DNA of 64,000 nt from Theobroma cacao (Eukaryota; Streptophyta; Magnoliopsida; Malvales; Malvaceae). The DNA is taken from positions 19,250,753-19,314,752 of the forward strand of contig NC_030852.1 in assembly GCF_000208745.1 (NCBI RefSeq). Reading direction: 5' to 3'. A program made the translations under genes and the position numbers. Shown here piece by piece: positions 46,480 through 57,491 of the stretch. The notes under the pieces are model-generated. The model was not told the DNA's origin. It saw only the letters and a program-made list of their open reading frames with translations, and ran no database searches. The first letter of the stretch is position 1, and each line of letters begins with the position of its first letter.

Positions 46480-47250
46480 TTGGTAGTGAATGAGTTTATG
46501 GATGTATTTCCTAAAGAACTACTAGGTTTGCCTCCCGAGCGAGAGATCGAATTTTGCATAGATTTAATTCTCGACACTAGACCTATATCCATACCCCTAT
46601 ATTGAATGGCACTTGCGGAGCCTACAGAGCTTAAGGATCAGTTAGAAGATTTGTTGGATAAAGGCTTCATCCGTCCTAACGTCTCACCATAAGGAGCACC
46701 GGTGCTATTTGTAAAGAAGAAAAATAGGTTGCTTAGATTGTGCATCAACTACCGACAGCTTAATAAAGTGACGGTGAAGAATAAGTACCCCCTTCTGAGG
46801 ATAGATGATTTATTTGACCAACTACAAGGAGCACAATGTTTCTGAAAAATAGATTTATGGTCTGGGTACCATCAATTAAGGATCAAGAATGAAGACATGC
46901 CAAAGACCGCATCTCGAACAAGATATGAGCATTATGAGTTTTTGGTGATGTCTTTTGGGCTTACAAATGGCCCTGCAGCATTTATGGATTTGATGAATCG
47001 AGTGTTCAGGCCTTATTTGGACAAGTTTGTGGTGGTATTTATTGATGACATCTTGATCTACTCGAGGAGTTGGGCAGAGCACGAGCAACACCTTAAGATA
47101 GTGCTCCAAACTTTAAGAGAACATCAATTGTATGCCAAGTTCTCCAAGTGTGAGTTTTGGCTCGAAAGCGTTGCATTCTTGGGACATGTGGTCTCTAAAG
47201 GTGGGGTACAAGTTGACCCAAAGAAAGTGGAGGTAGTAGAAAAGTGCTAA
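46480..47250 (+). pseudogene. pol: Chromovirus reverse transcriptase of G
   Basis: RT copies the element RNA to DNA. The segment has [52 protein letters not shown] and [19 protein letters not shown]. The polymerase box FIDDILIYS is intact. Stops stand near 46603 (in the IPLY line), 46690 (in place of W) and 46843. Two of these fall at family positions that normally read Trp or Ser. The connection domain [15 protein letters not shown] follows. Confidence 0.92.
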
Positions 47251-47965
47251 GGCCAACCTTAGTTACAGAAATTAGAAGCATTTTAGGTTTGGCAGGCTAT
47301 TATCGTCATTTTGTGAAGGATTTTTCCAAAATAGCTGCTCCTCTAACTAGGCTGACATATAGGGATACAAAATTCGAGTGGTCAAATGCTTGTGAAGATA
47401 GCTTTGAGTAGCTTAATGCTTGTCTCACCACAACTCCAATATTAAGCCTATTGCAAGGCACAGAGGGTTATACGGTATTTTGTGATGCATCACGGGTTGG
47501 TTTAGGGTGTGTATTAATGTAGCATGGGAAGGTGATTGCATATACATCAAGGCAACTTAAAAGGCATGAGCAAAATTACTCTGCACACAATTTGGAGATG
47601 GCAACAATCGTGTTTGCCTTAAAGATTTGGAGACATTATTTGTATGGTGAGACTTGCGAGATATATACAGACCACAAGAGCTTAAAGTATATATTTTAGC
47701 AGAGGGATCTTAACTTGCTACAACGTAGGTGGATAAATTTGCTGAAGGATTATGATTATACTATTCTTTACCATCCTGGTAAGGCAAATGTAATGGCGGA
47801 TGCCTTGAGTCAAAAATCGATGGGGAGCCTGGCATATATCTCTACAGATAGGAGATCCTTGATTAGGGAGATGCATAGCTTAGGAGACATGGGTGTGCAT
47901 TTGGAAGTTTCGAAGGCAAATACATTGCTAGCACATTTTAGAGTGAGGCCTATCTTAATGGACTA
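47251..47965 (+). pseudogene. pol: Chromovirus RNase H of G
   Basis: The line starts with SILGLAGYYRHFVKDFSK. The RNase H core has [41 protein letters not shown] and [11 protein letters not shown]. It ends with the YHPGKANVMADALS motif that marks the start of the integrase linker. Four in-frame stops are found. Confidence 0.88.
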
Positions 47966-47984
47966 GATTAAAAAAGTACAAAGT

Positions 47985-48454
47985 AAATATGAGTTCGTAG
48001 TTAAGGCCTCAAAGGACCCCCAAGGAAGGAAAGGAAAAATGTTTACTAAAGGTACAGATGGAGTATTGAGGTATGAAACTAGACTTTATGTTCCTGATAG
48101 TGATGGATTGATGAGAGAAATATTAGAGGAGGCACACATGGCAACCTATATGGTACATCTAGGGGCTACAAAGATGTATCAGGATTTGAAAATGGTATAT
48201 TGGTGGGAAAGACTTAAGAAAGATGTAGCTGAGTTTGTCTCGAAGTGCCTGGTTTGTTAGCAGGTTAAGGACGAGCATCAAAGGCCTACAGGGCTATTAC
48301 AGCCATTACTAGTGCTCGAATGGAAGTGAGAGCATGTTGCAATGGACTTTGTAAAAGGCTTACCTCGAATTAGTGGGGGCTACGACTCGATTTGGATCAT
48401 AGTAGATCGGTTAACGAAGTCAACTCATTTTCTTTCAGTTAAGACTACTTACGG
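47985..48454 (+). pseudogene. pol: Chromovirus integrase of G, N-terminal part
   Basis: The HHCC zinc-binding domain has EEAHMATYMVHLGATKMYQDL and CLVC*QVKDEHQRPTG. In this line the spacing His-X4-His reads H...H with M at one place, so the first His pair looks altered. The core starts with HVAMDFVKGLPRISGGYDSIWIIVDRLTKSTHFLSVKT, in which the first catalytic D is kept. The frame is cut at 48454 by solo LTR D, and resumes at 51416. Confidence 0.9.
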
Positions 48455-49265
48455 TGTCAAGCCCAACTCTACAATATGTTTATTATGCCATTCTTACATA
48501 AGAATGCATGTTTGCTTACTTGAGTACCTCGAAAATCGTTAAAGGACGACAATGTACCAAATGGTACAATTAAGTTGAATTAAGCCTCGAACTAGACCAA
48601 ATTGAGAATTTTAAAACCCCAGAATGACTTAAAATGGTGATTCGGAGTTCGAGGACCGATTTGGAGTCAAATTGAAATTTTCATGACCTAGGGGCAAAAT
48701 GGTCATTTTGCCACCCGAGGTTAAAAATTGGAATGTTGCAAGAAGTTTTTGATCAAGATTGACTATTTAGAGCATAATTTGAGTTTGAGAAGTGAAAAAT
48801 TTTAATTTCAACATTTTTTCGAGCATAGGGGTAAAATAGTCATTTTGTCGCCCAAGGGCAAAATTGTAATTTTACATCACCCAACACTTGTCCAGCACAT
48901 GGATTTTACCCAATATTAATTTAAGTGGTGGAGAGAAATTGCTTAATGGGTAAGTATGACACATGGACCAATGGAATGATGACATGTGTCAAAATCTCAT
49001 CTATTTATTATTTTCCTTATAAATTAGCACAAAATCAGCCTATTTCTCTTCATATGGCAGGCCAAAGCAAGAAAAAAGGAAGAAAAAGGAAGAACAAGAA
49101 CCCTAGGGTGAAAATTCAAGAGAAAATTGGTGGATTTCAAGTAATCAAGCAATCAAAGGTAAAATTTCTTGATTTTGACTTGTGATCTACCTTTCCCATG
49201 CAATATTTTGCATTTTCCATGGTTGAATCACAAGATATCATGAAGGATAGTGTGCTGATCAAACC

Positions 49266-49894
49266 NNNNNNNNNNNNNNNNNNNNNNNNNNNNNNNNNNN
49301 NNNNNNNNNNNNNNNNNNNNNNNNNNNNNNNNNNNNNNNNNNNNNNNNNNNNNNNNNNNNNNNNNNNNNNNNNNNNNNNNNNNNNNNNNNNNNNNNNNNN
49401 NNNNNNNNNNNNNNNNNNNNNNNNNNNNNNNNNNNNNNNNNNNNNNNNNNNNNNNNNNNNNNNNNNNNNNNNNNNNNNNNNNNNNNNNNNNNNNNNNNNN
49501 NNNNNNNNNNNNNNNNNNNNNNNNNNNNNNNNNNNNNNNNNNNNNNNNNNNNNNNNNNNNNNNNNNNNNNNNNNNNNNNNNNNNNNNNNNNNNNNNNNNN
49601 NNNNNNNNNNNNNNNNNNNNNNNNNNNNNNNNNNNNNNNNNNNNNNNNNNNNNNNNNNNNNNNNNNNNNNNNNNNNNNNNNNNNNNNNNNNNNNNNNNNN
49701 NNNNNNNNNNNNNNNNNNNNNNNNNNNNNNNNNNNNNNNNNNNNNNNNNNNNNNNNNNNNNNNNNNNNNNNNNNNNNNNNNNNNNNNNNNNNNNNNNNNN
49801 NNNNNNNNNNNNNNNNNNNNNNNNNNNNNNNNNNNNNNNNNNNNNNNNNNNNNNNNNNNNNNNNNNNNNNNNNNNNNNNNNNNNNNNNNNNNNN
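49266..49894. other. Assembly gap of 629 N inside solo LTR D
   Basis: All bases are N. The two frames crossing this gap (49198-49908 and 49228-49920) are artefacts. Confidence 0.99.
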
Positions 49895-50380
49895 GAAATA
49901 GTGAGTAACCTTATCATCATCTTAATTATCTAAAGTATGTTTTATTCGATTTTGTGAATTTTATGGAAAATGAATTAAATGATTAATTTTTCGATTTTAT
50001 AAACAAAATGTGATTTAATGAAATGATTTCATAAAGTTGTTTTAAAATTGAATGATGGTTTGAAAATAGAGTAATTGGAAACTGTTTTTGTGTGTTGTAA
50101 TTTCATGATTCTAATTGATTGGCTTATGGCAATATTGGCATGAATGGTTGATTTGATAAATGTGTTAGAAATGTATAAATTGTTGATATGCCTTGAAAGG
50201 CTGTAAAATAAAATAAAATAATTACCATGTCATGCTATTGCAAATTTTATTGTATGGTGGGTTTAGCTTGCTGCAGTGGGAGGGTTTTCTGTGGACCAGC
50301 CTATTAGAGGGGCATAAAATCCTATTATATTTTACCTCGGTTGGAGAGGCAAGTAGGGTAACTCTCGAGGTATAACTTTT

Positions 50381-50421
50381 GAGTTTCACTTCACGCAAAA
50401 CCACCACGTGAGGGTGAACTC
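50381..50421 (+). other. Conserved LTR hairpin (copy D)
   Basis: The arms GAGTTTCACTTCACG and CGTGAGGGTGAACTC pair around 'aaaaccaccac'. The right arm and loop are identical to block C (6928-6942). Confidence 0.7.
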
Positions 50422-51415
50422 AGCCAACGCCAAGGAACGGCTATGTTTTCAAAATAAAAACATGATTTATGCGTACATAACTTTTTAACAGCCTTGGCAG
50501 ACTTGGTTGGGATAGCCCTCGATCAAGGTATCCCTAATAACTGGGTATGAGAATGATTTTGGCATGAGCCAAAGTTTTAAGATACTCATAAGCCATGTTG
50601 ATTACTCGATTTATATGAATTGATTTTATTTGGTCGAAACAAGTGGAAAGGTGATGAATTACAGTATGTTAAACTATTTTATTTGTCTCCATTTACTTAG
50701 CTTTAGATATTTTAGATGGTATTTGTTTACTCACTAGGATTATATAATCTCACCACCCTCCTTTTCACCCATTTCAGGCTCAGTATAGGCTGTAGATAGC
50801 TAATTTCGTCGAGGCTACTATTGGATCTGCATCCTCCAAACTGTAGGTTCACAATCTTCTTTACTTTTAGTTATTCGGGGGCCCATTGGTTATTGTAAAT
50901 TAAATTAAATACTTTGGCTTACTGTATTACAGTATGTATGAATTTATTTTGCTTTTACACTACTACAAAAAAAATTATATACGTATAACTCTAAAAATAT
51001 TGTTTTATAAGAAAATAGAATATTTTATTGAATATTTCTTTTATTTTTTTATTATTATATCCAAATAATCATAATTTCATTTTAAATGAAGGTTTTAGAT
51101 GTTTAAACTTATTTTTGATTATGAATTATGAGTTTTGTACTCGCATATTACATTTTTAGTGAATTTTGAGATTTTTGAGGAAAAATGACCAAAATGCCCC
51201 TGTGAGAAAAAAATTTATTTTTCTATTGTTTTTATTTGGAAATAGTTTATAATCTCTCAAAACATAATTTTTGTGACTAATACTCACAGGGGAAGCGAGA
51301 AAAACTGATGTTAAGCCTTGGGAGGTTTCGATTGACATTTCGGGTAATGAATGTCTATCGGGACGTCGCGACGGTTGTCACGAGCTCGATGAGAGTTCCG
51401 GGTCGTGACATACGG

Positions 51416-52180
51416 GGCTGCCCAATACACTCAAGTTTATGTCAATGAGATAGTACATTTGCATGGTATCCCCATTTCTATAGCATCTAACAGAGGAGCA
51501 CAATTCACTAGTAGGTTCTAGGGAAAGTTACAGGAAGCGTTGGGCAGTAAATTGGATTTCAACACGACTTTCCACCCTCAAACTGATGGGCAATCTGAAC
51601 GAACGATATAGACATCGGAAGATATGCTAAGGGCATGTGTAATAGACCTTAGGGTTAGGTGGGATCGGTATCTACCCTTAGTGGAATTTGCTTACAACAA
51701 TAGTTTCCAAGCTAGCATCCAGATGGCACCATTTGAAACATTATATGGACAGAGGTGCAGGTCACCCATTGGATGGCTAGAGGTGGGAGAAAGGAAACTC
51801 TTGGGGCTAGAATTGGTACAGGATGCCACCGAGAAAATACACATGATTCGTCAGAGGATGTTATCAGCACAAAGTAGACAAAAGTCATATGCTGATAACA
51901 GGTGGAAAGACTTAGAGTTTCAAGTGGGGGATCATGTATTTTTGAAGGTCTCACGAACAAAACGGGTAATGAGGTTCAGCAAGAAAGGAAAATTAAGTCC
52001 TCGGTATATAGGACCTTTCGAGATCTTAGAAAGGGTTAGAGCAATGGCATTTCGTTTGGTGCTACCCCTAAGCTTCTCGAATATTCACCCCGTATTCCAT
52101 GTGTCAATGCTTAAGAAGTATAACCCAGATCCATCGCATGTAATATGGTATGAAACCATCCAGTTGCAAGATGATTTAAC
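51416..52180 (+). pseudogene. pol: Chromovirus integrase of G, C-terminal part
   Basis: The frame continues from 48454 after removal of LTR D. The second catalytic site reads SNRGAQFTS; the family has SDRGAQFTS, so the aspartate has become asparagine. The third site, HPQTDGQSERT, keeps its E. The region then runs through FAYNNSFQASIQMAPFETLYGQRCRSP and the C-terminal GPFEILERV (GPY/F type) motif. A stop at 51522 (in place of Trp) and others interrupt it. Integrase of G would be inactive on this evidence. Confidence 0.92.
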
Positions 52181-52345
52181 CTATGAGGAGCAACCAGAGG
52201 CTGTCCTTGATAAGGAAGTCAAAAAGGTTCGTTCAAAGGATGTAGCTTCAGTGAAAGTATTATGGCGAAATCACACTAGTGAATAGGTAACATGGGAAGC
52301 TAAGGATGAGATGTAGACAAAGAACCCGAACCTCTTTAATATGTA
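52181..52345 (+). pseudogene. pol: Chromodomain of G
   Basis: Directly after the integrase come EEQPEAVLDKEVKKVRSKDVASVKVLWRNH, then VTWEAKDEM and the end in NPNLFNM. This is the C-terminal chromodomain of chromoviruses, which is thought to direct integration to modified chromatin. Stops occur before VTWEAK (52284) and after KDEM. Confidence 0.82.
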
Positions 52346-52396
52346 AAGGTACATTACCTTATAGTTGAATTTAAATTCGAGGGCTAAATTTCTTTT

Positions 52397-52408
52397 AGTG
52401 GGGGAGAA
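52397..52408 (+). other. Polypurine tract of G
   Basis: AGTGGGGGAGAA stands directly before the 3' LTR. Confidence 0.88.
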
Positions 52409-53408
52409 TGTGAGACCTCGACCACTATAGACCCATAACTAGAAGTAAACGTGATAACACAGACTAGGGGTAATTTCATCATTTCTCATGGTGAGCTTTT
52501 GGAAGTAGCTTTCTAATGTTATTAAGGTCTAAGTAGGCCTAAGGAATAGAAGAATGATGGTAAAATGAATGAAGAAGATAGAAATAATGATAATTTTCAT
52601 AGTAAGGGAAAAATGGTCATTTTTCATCTCGAGTCAAAATTTTTAAGTTTTCGTGAACTTGAGTATTTCTAGACTACTATGGACTTTGTCTTAGTGTCAA
52701 ATAAGTAAAAAGAATGTATAAAGGTAAGGGGAAGACAAAGTGACCTTGTTAACGACATTTTGGTAATTTATATGAGAATTGGATAAACTTTAGGCATAAA
52801 TATCTAAGTCTTCAGTAGCTTCTTCTCATTTTTGCAGTAGCTCTTCTTCTTCCTTTCATCCTTCTCACGTTTTCTCACCTTTCATAGAAGCTTGCTTTGA
52901 AACCTCCATAAATTTTCTCAAGTCAACCCCAATTTTCATGCTTTTGTGCACCTTTTCACAAAGGACTTTGTGCTTTTTAACTTTTTCACCTTAAAACCCT
53001 CAAAAGTCTTATTTTGATACTTTCCCTCACTAACTAGGTGTTTTAGAGAAAGAAAGAGAGACGTCCTATACTAGCTTGACGACTTTTGAGAAGGAATTCA
53101 ATTACAAAGCTACAAGGTTCCAACGAGACTCCACACCCCCATTTGGACCATTAGTGGAAGTTGGAGTCGATTTAAGAATCAACCAGAATCGATGAGTGAA
53201 CTTGCATTAAATGTTTTGGGGTTAAGGTTTATGAGTTTGATGGAAACAAATGAAACATGTTATTTGACTTTCTTTAAAAATGCATGGGAACAAGCCCTTA
53301 ATGGAACGATTTTACGTTGTGAAATATGTAATGTGATGTGATGAATCCATGTGTTCGATGTTATGTTGATATAAATATGTTATGCCTTGGATGGTATCAT
53401 TGTGTGAT

Positions 53409-53605
53409 GAGATTGAAATGTGTTAGTAGGGAGTACACATGATGATGATAATGATATTGAAATGTGCGAGTAGGGAGAGCACATGATAATGATATTGAAA
53501 TGTGCGAGTAGGGAGAGCACATGATGATGATATGGAAATGTGCGAGTAGGGAGAGCACATGATAATGATATTGCCTTGTGCGTGTAGGGAGTGCACATGA
53601 GCTTA
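53409..53605 (+). repeat. GAGCACATGATG tandem array in G 3' LTR
   Basis: Units 'gaaatgtg(c/t)gagtagggagagcacatgatgatgat' repeat about every 40 bp. The 5' LTR has fewer (42983-43145), so the two LTRs differ in copy number. Confidence 0.85.
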
Positions 53606-53834
53606 GTTAGGCGGGGTGGTGTACGTGTTTGTATATGTTTATGTATGTATATGTGATAGAAAGTTTATAATTATAATATGTGATTGTATTGTATGTTGAA
53701 TCTCGAATGATGAATCTTGAAAATTGCTAATTACTTGTAAATGGATTTTATTGCAGCACAAAAATGGATTTTTATTGCAGAAAGATCCTTTTTACTCAAG
53801 TGCCCTGTTTCTAGCTGCAGTGAGAATGCATCCC

Positions 53835-56098
53835 TGTCATGACCCAAATTCCAGGCCATGACCGGTGCATGGGCCTAATGGGCATAGCCCACTAAGCCCA
53901 AGCAAGCCTACTTATATAACCTGTTCATCATTCCATCAAAAGTTCCTAAAGTCACATTTCATAATTCCAATTCAAAACAATGCTAACCATTGCCAACTCA
54001 TAGTGGCATTACCAATCAAAATATACATATATTATCTAAAACATACATCTTAATAATTTACATCGGGTTTGTCTATACACAACAAAAGGGATACTCGACT
54101 TCCAACGAAGAGACCCGGGTGAAAGTACAGCTATTGAATGCCGAGATACCTACCAAGGAGATGAATCTACGAGGACACCTCGACCTAGTTACCGACTACC
54201 TCCTGATCTAAAAACATGAAGTTGAAAATAGTGAGTATAAACCCAGTGTGTGAACAAAGGAAGGGAGTAAGCAACCGATAAGAAAAAGTTTAAGAAATCA
54301 TGATACGCTTATTTTCAAATCAATGCAATTTAGTTTAATTCTTATTAAAACCTCTCATTAAACCCTTAATTGGTTAATCACTTGATGATGAAGGATCCAT
54401 ACGTAACAAAGAATTTGAAGAGTGAAAACTTTAGTAGCATTCAAGCAAGTCAAGTGAAATGACGAGTCCTCGCTGCAGCGAAAATTCATTCTCATTGGCC
54501 GAGGGTTTCTCACTAAAACCCCTCATTTCAAACTTAATTAATTAATTCCTTGATGTTGGAAGTCCATGATCAACTATGGTGCTAAAGAAGTTGAAAATAG
54601 GGTAACAACCAAACAAGGTAACGAGCATGACAGAAGTTTCTCACTACAACGATATTCCCTGTAGACATTTCGCTGCAGAGAGAAAATGTATTCTCACTGC
54701 AGCGAGTTACAGGGTTGCAGCGAGCCTCTCAACTCGAGAGTTCCTCGCTGTAGCAAGAAACATAACACTAAGAAAAATTCTCATTATGTCAAGCAAAGGC
54801 CATTCTGCTGCAATGACAAAATCAACTTGAAAATACTCAACATTTTCGAAGGTTCAACATGCAAGATTTCACATACATTACAACCATATACCATATTCAT
54901 CAACTTTCTATTGCATAAATATACATATATATATATACATACATAACCACCAATACCACCAACGCCTCACCCAGCTCATGTGCAACCCCCACATCATGCA
55001 CATAGTTGGAGTCATCATGTGCACCCCCCACATCATGCACAACTAATACCACCGTGTGCATCCCCCACATCTCGCACAAGCAATATCATCATCCACACTC
55101 CTCCACCCGACATCACTGGCATGTACTCCCCCACATCGCACACATTCTCGGTTATAATTGCACACAATATTACTATCAATACATATCATATATATTTAGA
55201 TATATTTAGATATATATATATATATATATCAACATAACACAGGGCACATGGATTCATCACAGTCGCATTCCACAATGTAAAACGTTACATTAATAGCTTG
55301 TTCCCATGCATATTTTAGAGAAAGACAGATAAAATATTTCAATGGATTTAATCAAACACATATGCCCTAATCCCAAATCATTTTAATGCAAGTTCACTCA
55401 CCTTGGTGGGTTTGTAATTGAATTTCTTTTCAAAATTTTTCCAAGCTATTATAGAAGCTCCCTCTTTTACTCTCTCTAAAACACCTAGCTAGTGAGAGAA
55501 AGTATGGAAGTAAGACTTTTCAAGGGTTTTAAAGTGAGAGAGTGAAAGAGCACAAAAGGTTCTATGAAAGGGTGCACAAAAGCATGAAAATTGGAGCTAG
55601 CTTGAGAGAAGTTATGGAGGTTTCAAAACAAGCTTCTATGTAGGATGAAAGAAACGTGAGATGGGAGGAAGAAAAAGAAGAAGCTGTTGGAAAAATGATA
55701 GTTATAGCTAAAGCTTATCCGATATCTACTCAAATTACGAAAAAGCCCTTAACAAGTTGGCTTGTTCTCTTCCAATCCTTGGTGCAATCTTTTTCTCTTT
55801 TGACATTAGGACAAAGTCCATAATAGTCTAGAAATACTTAGGTTCACGAAAACTTAAAATTTCAACTCAAGATGAAAAATGACCATTTTGCCCCTACCTT
55901 GGAAATCATCATTATTTTTATTTTCTTCGTCATTTTACCCTTATTTTCATCATTCATTTATGCCTTAGGCCTACTTAGGCCTTAATATTGTTTGAAAGCT
56001 TACTTCTAGGGGCTCACTAAGGAAATGATGAAATTACCCTTGGCTAGTGTTATCGAGTCTACACCTAGTTACAAGCCTATAAAGGTTGAGATCTCACA
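53835..56098 (-). mobile_element. Solo gypsy LTR I inside G 3' LTR, TSD ATCCC/ATTCC
   Basis: The LTR is 2264 bp. On the minus strand it starts TGTGAGATCTCAACC and ends GGGTCATGACA. The flank pair is ATCCC (53830-53834) and ATTCC (56099-56103), one mismatch. It belongs to the same family as M and G and lies opposite to its host LTR, inside the host's CGCTGCAGCG word array. Its own word array is at about 54470-54780 and the GTGCAT/GTGCAC array at 54975-55145. No internal domains occur. Frames such as 54627-54946 are LTR shadows. Confidence 0.92.
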
Positions 56099-57018
56099 AT
56101 TCCACTGCAGCAGGAAACTCTTGGGTGGTGAGGGTTTACACCAGCTTTGGTTTTCGCTGTAGTGAAAATGCAATCTCGTTGTAGCGAGAAACTCTCAGGT
56201 GGTTGCATTCCAAACCCTCGCCAAAATTTCGTTAGAGAGAGAAACCCTCGAGTAGCTGATGATTTGTGCCCGAATTTTGCTACAGCGAGAATACCTTTTT
56301 GCTACGTCGAGGATCAATCTATTTTGCTTGACTTGCTTGAATGCTACTAAAGTTTTCACTCTCCAAATTTTTTGTTATTCATGGATCCTTCATCATCAAG
56401 TGATTAAAAAACTAATGGTTTAAATGAAGGGTTTTAATAAGAATTAAACTAAATTGCATTATTTTTCAATGTAATCGCAGTATAATTTTTAAACTTTCCT
56501 TATCATTTTCTTATTCTCTTCCTATGTTCACTGACTAGGTCTATACTCATTGTTTTCAACTTCATGTTTTCAGATTAGGAAGCAGTTGGAACCTAGGTCG
56601 AGGTGTCCACGTAGTTCATCTCCTTGGTAGGTATCTCAGCATTCAATAGCTGTACACTCACCAAGGTCACTCCGCTTGAAGTCGAGAGTTCTTTTGTTTG
56701 AAAATACGTACCCTGATGTAAATTGTTAAGATATATATATATATATATATATCTTAAGCAATAGATGTTTATGTTGATTAATGTTGCCACTAAGAGATGA
56801 CACGGATGACATTATTTTGAATCATATAAATATGAATATATGGTTTCTATAGTATAGTATTGAAATACTTGTTGTTAAGAATTACGAAATACGGTTGTAG
56901 GAACGAATGATGAAATCGATGAATAGAATCACATAGATAGGCTTGCTTGGACTTAGTGGGCTATGTCCAATGAGTCCATGCACCGGTCATGACCCAGAAC
57001 TTAGGTTGTGACATCTTT

Positions 57019-57270
57019 GGTAGGTGTCTAGCAGCCATTTGACGCCTAGAGGGTCGGTCATGTTTCGCTGATGAGTTGGTCATATGCTTATATTTACGAA
57101 TTTGATTATGTTTGTGGATTATGAACATGTTATGTTAATGTAGCCTATTTTTGGCATTTTACATGGATAACATTATGTATGATATTATGATGATGGCTAG
57201 AGAGCCTATATAAACACTTAAGGGTGTTGTTGATGATAATGATTTTGTGCACTGTGAAAATGGCACTTGT

Positions 57271-57312
<42 letters not shown>

Positions 57313-57453
57313 CTTAGTAGTACTTAAACTAATTAAGTTAGTAGTANNNNNNNNNNNNNNNNNNNNNNNNNNNNNNNNNNNNNNNNNNNNNNNNNNNNNN
57401 NNNNNNNNNNNNNNNNNNNNNNNNNNNNNNNNNNNNNNNNNNNNNNNNNNNNN

Positions 57454-57491
<38 letters not shown>

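Larger units (their letters stand above)
48455..51410 (+). mobile_element. Solo LTR D, gypsy-like family X, TSD TACGG
   Basis: The LTR is 2956 bp as given, including a gap of 629 unknown bases. It starts TGTCAAGCCC and ends GGGTCGTGACA, with a perfect TACGG duplication (48450-48454, 51411-51415). It splits the integrase of G. The family X signals are present: TGGCAGGCCA at 49055-49064, hairpin 50381-50421, and conserved block 50270-50530. Both sides of the gap are LTR, and B has an LTR of about the same length, so the gap most likely hides only LTR sequence. That point is inference. Confidence 0.9.
41996..57013 (+). mobile_element. Complete chromovirus G (Ty3/gypsy, Tekay/Del-like), TSD TCTTT
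   Basis: The element spans two homologous LTRs, 41996-44303 and 52409-57013, with a perfect TCTTT duplication (41991-41995, 57014-57018). Between them are PBS, gag, protease, RT, RNase H, integrase and a chromodomain, the order of gypsy elements. Two solo LTRs inserted later, D in the integrase and I in the 3' LTR. Without these and their duplications G is about 9.8 kb. The chromodomain, the tRNA-Met PBS and the long LTRs suggest the Tekay clade. All coding parts carry stops or frameshifts. Confidence 0.95.
52409..57013 (+). mobile_element. 3' LTR of chromovirus G, interrupted
   Basis: The LTR starts TGTGAGACCTCGACC and ends GGTTGTGACA. Solo LTR I and its duplication occupy 2269 bp (53835-56103), so the LTR itself is about 2.3 kb, as in the 5' copy. 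It has a GTGCAC/AGAGCACATG array at 53409-53605 of four or five units, of about 40-45 bp, and CGCTGCAGCG words at 53810-53830 and 56104-56300. Confidence 0.93.

Noticed and set aside
49198..49920. Two long frames of 230-236 codons on opposite strands
   Set aside because: They consist of translated N bases of the gap 49266-49894.
51600..52290. The 220-codon frame as an intact functional integrase
   Set aside because: It lacks the N-terminal part, which is 3 kb away across solo LTR D, and the second catalytic Asp is changed.
54980..55237. His/Pro-rich frames of 67-85 codons
   Set aside because: They translate the GTGCAC/GTGCAT tandem array and TA repeat of solo LTR I.
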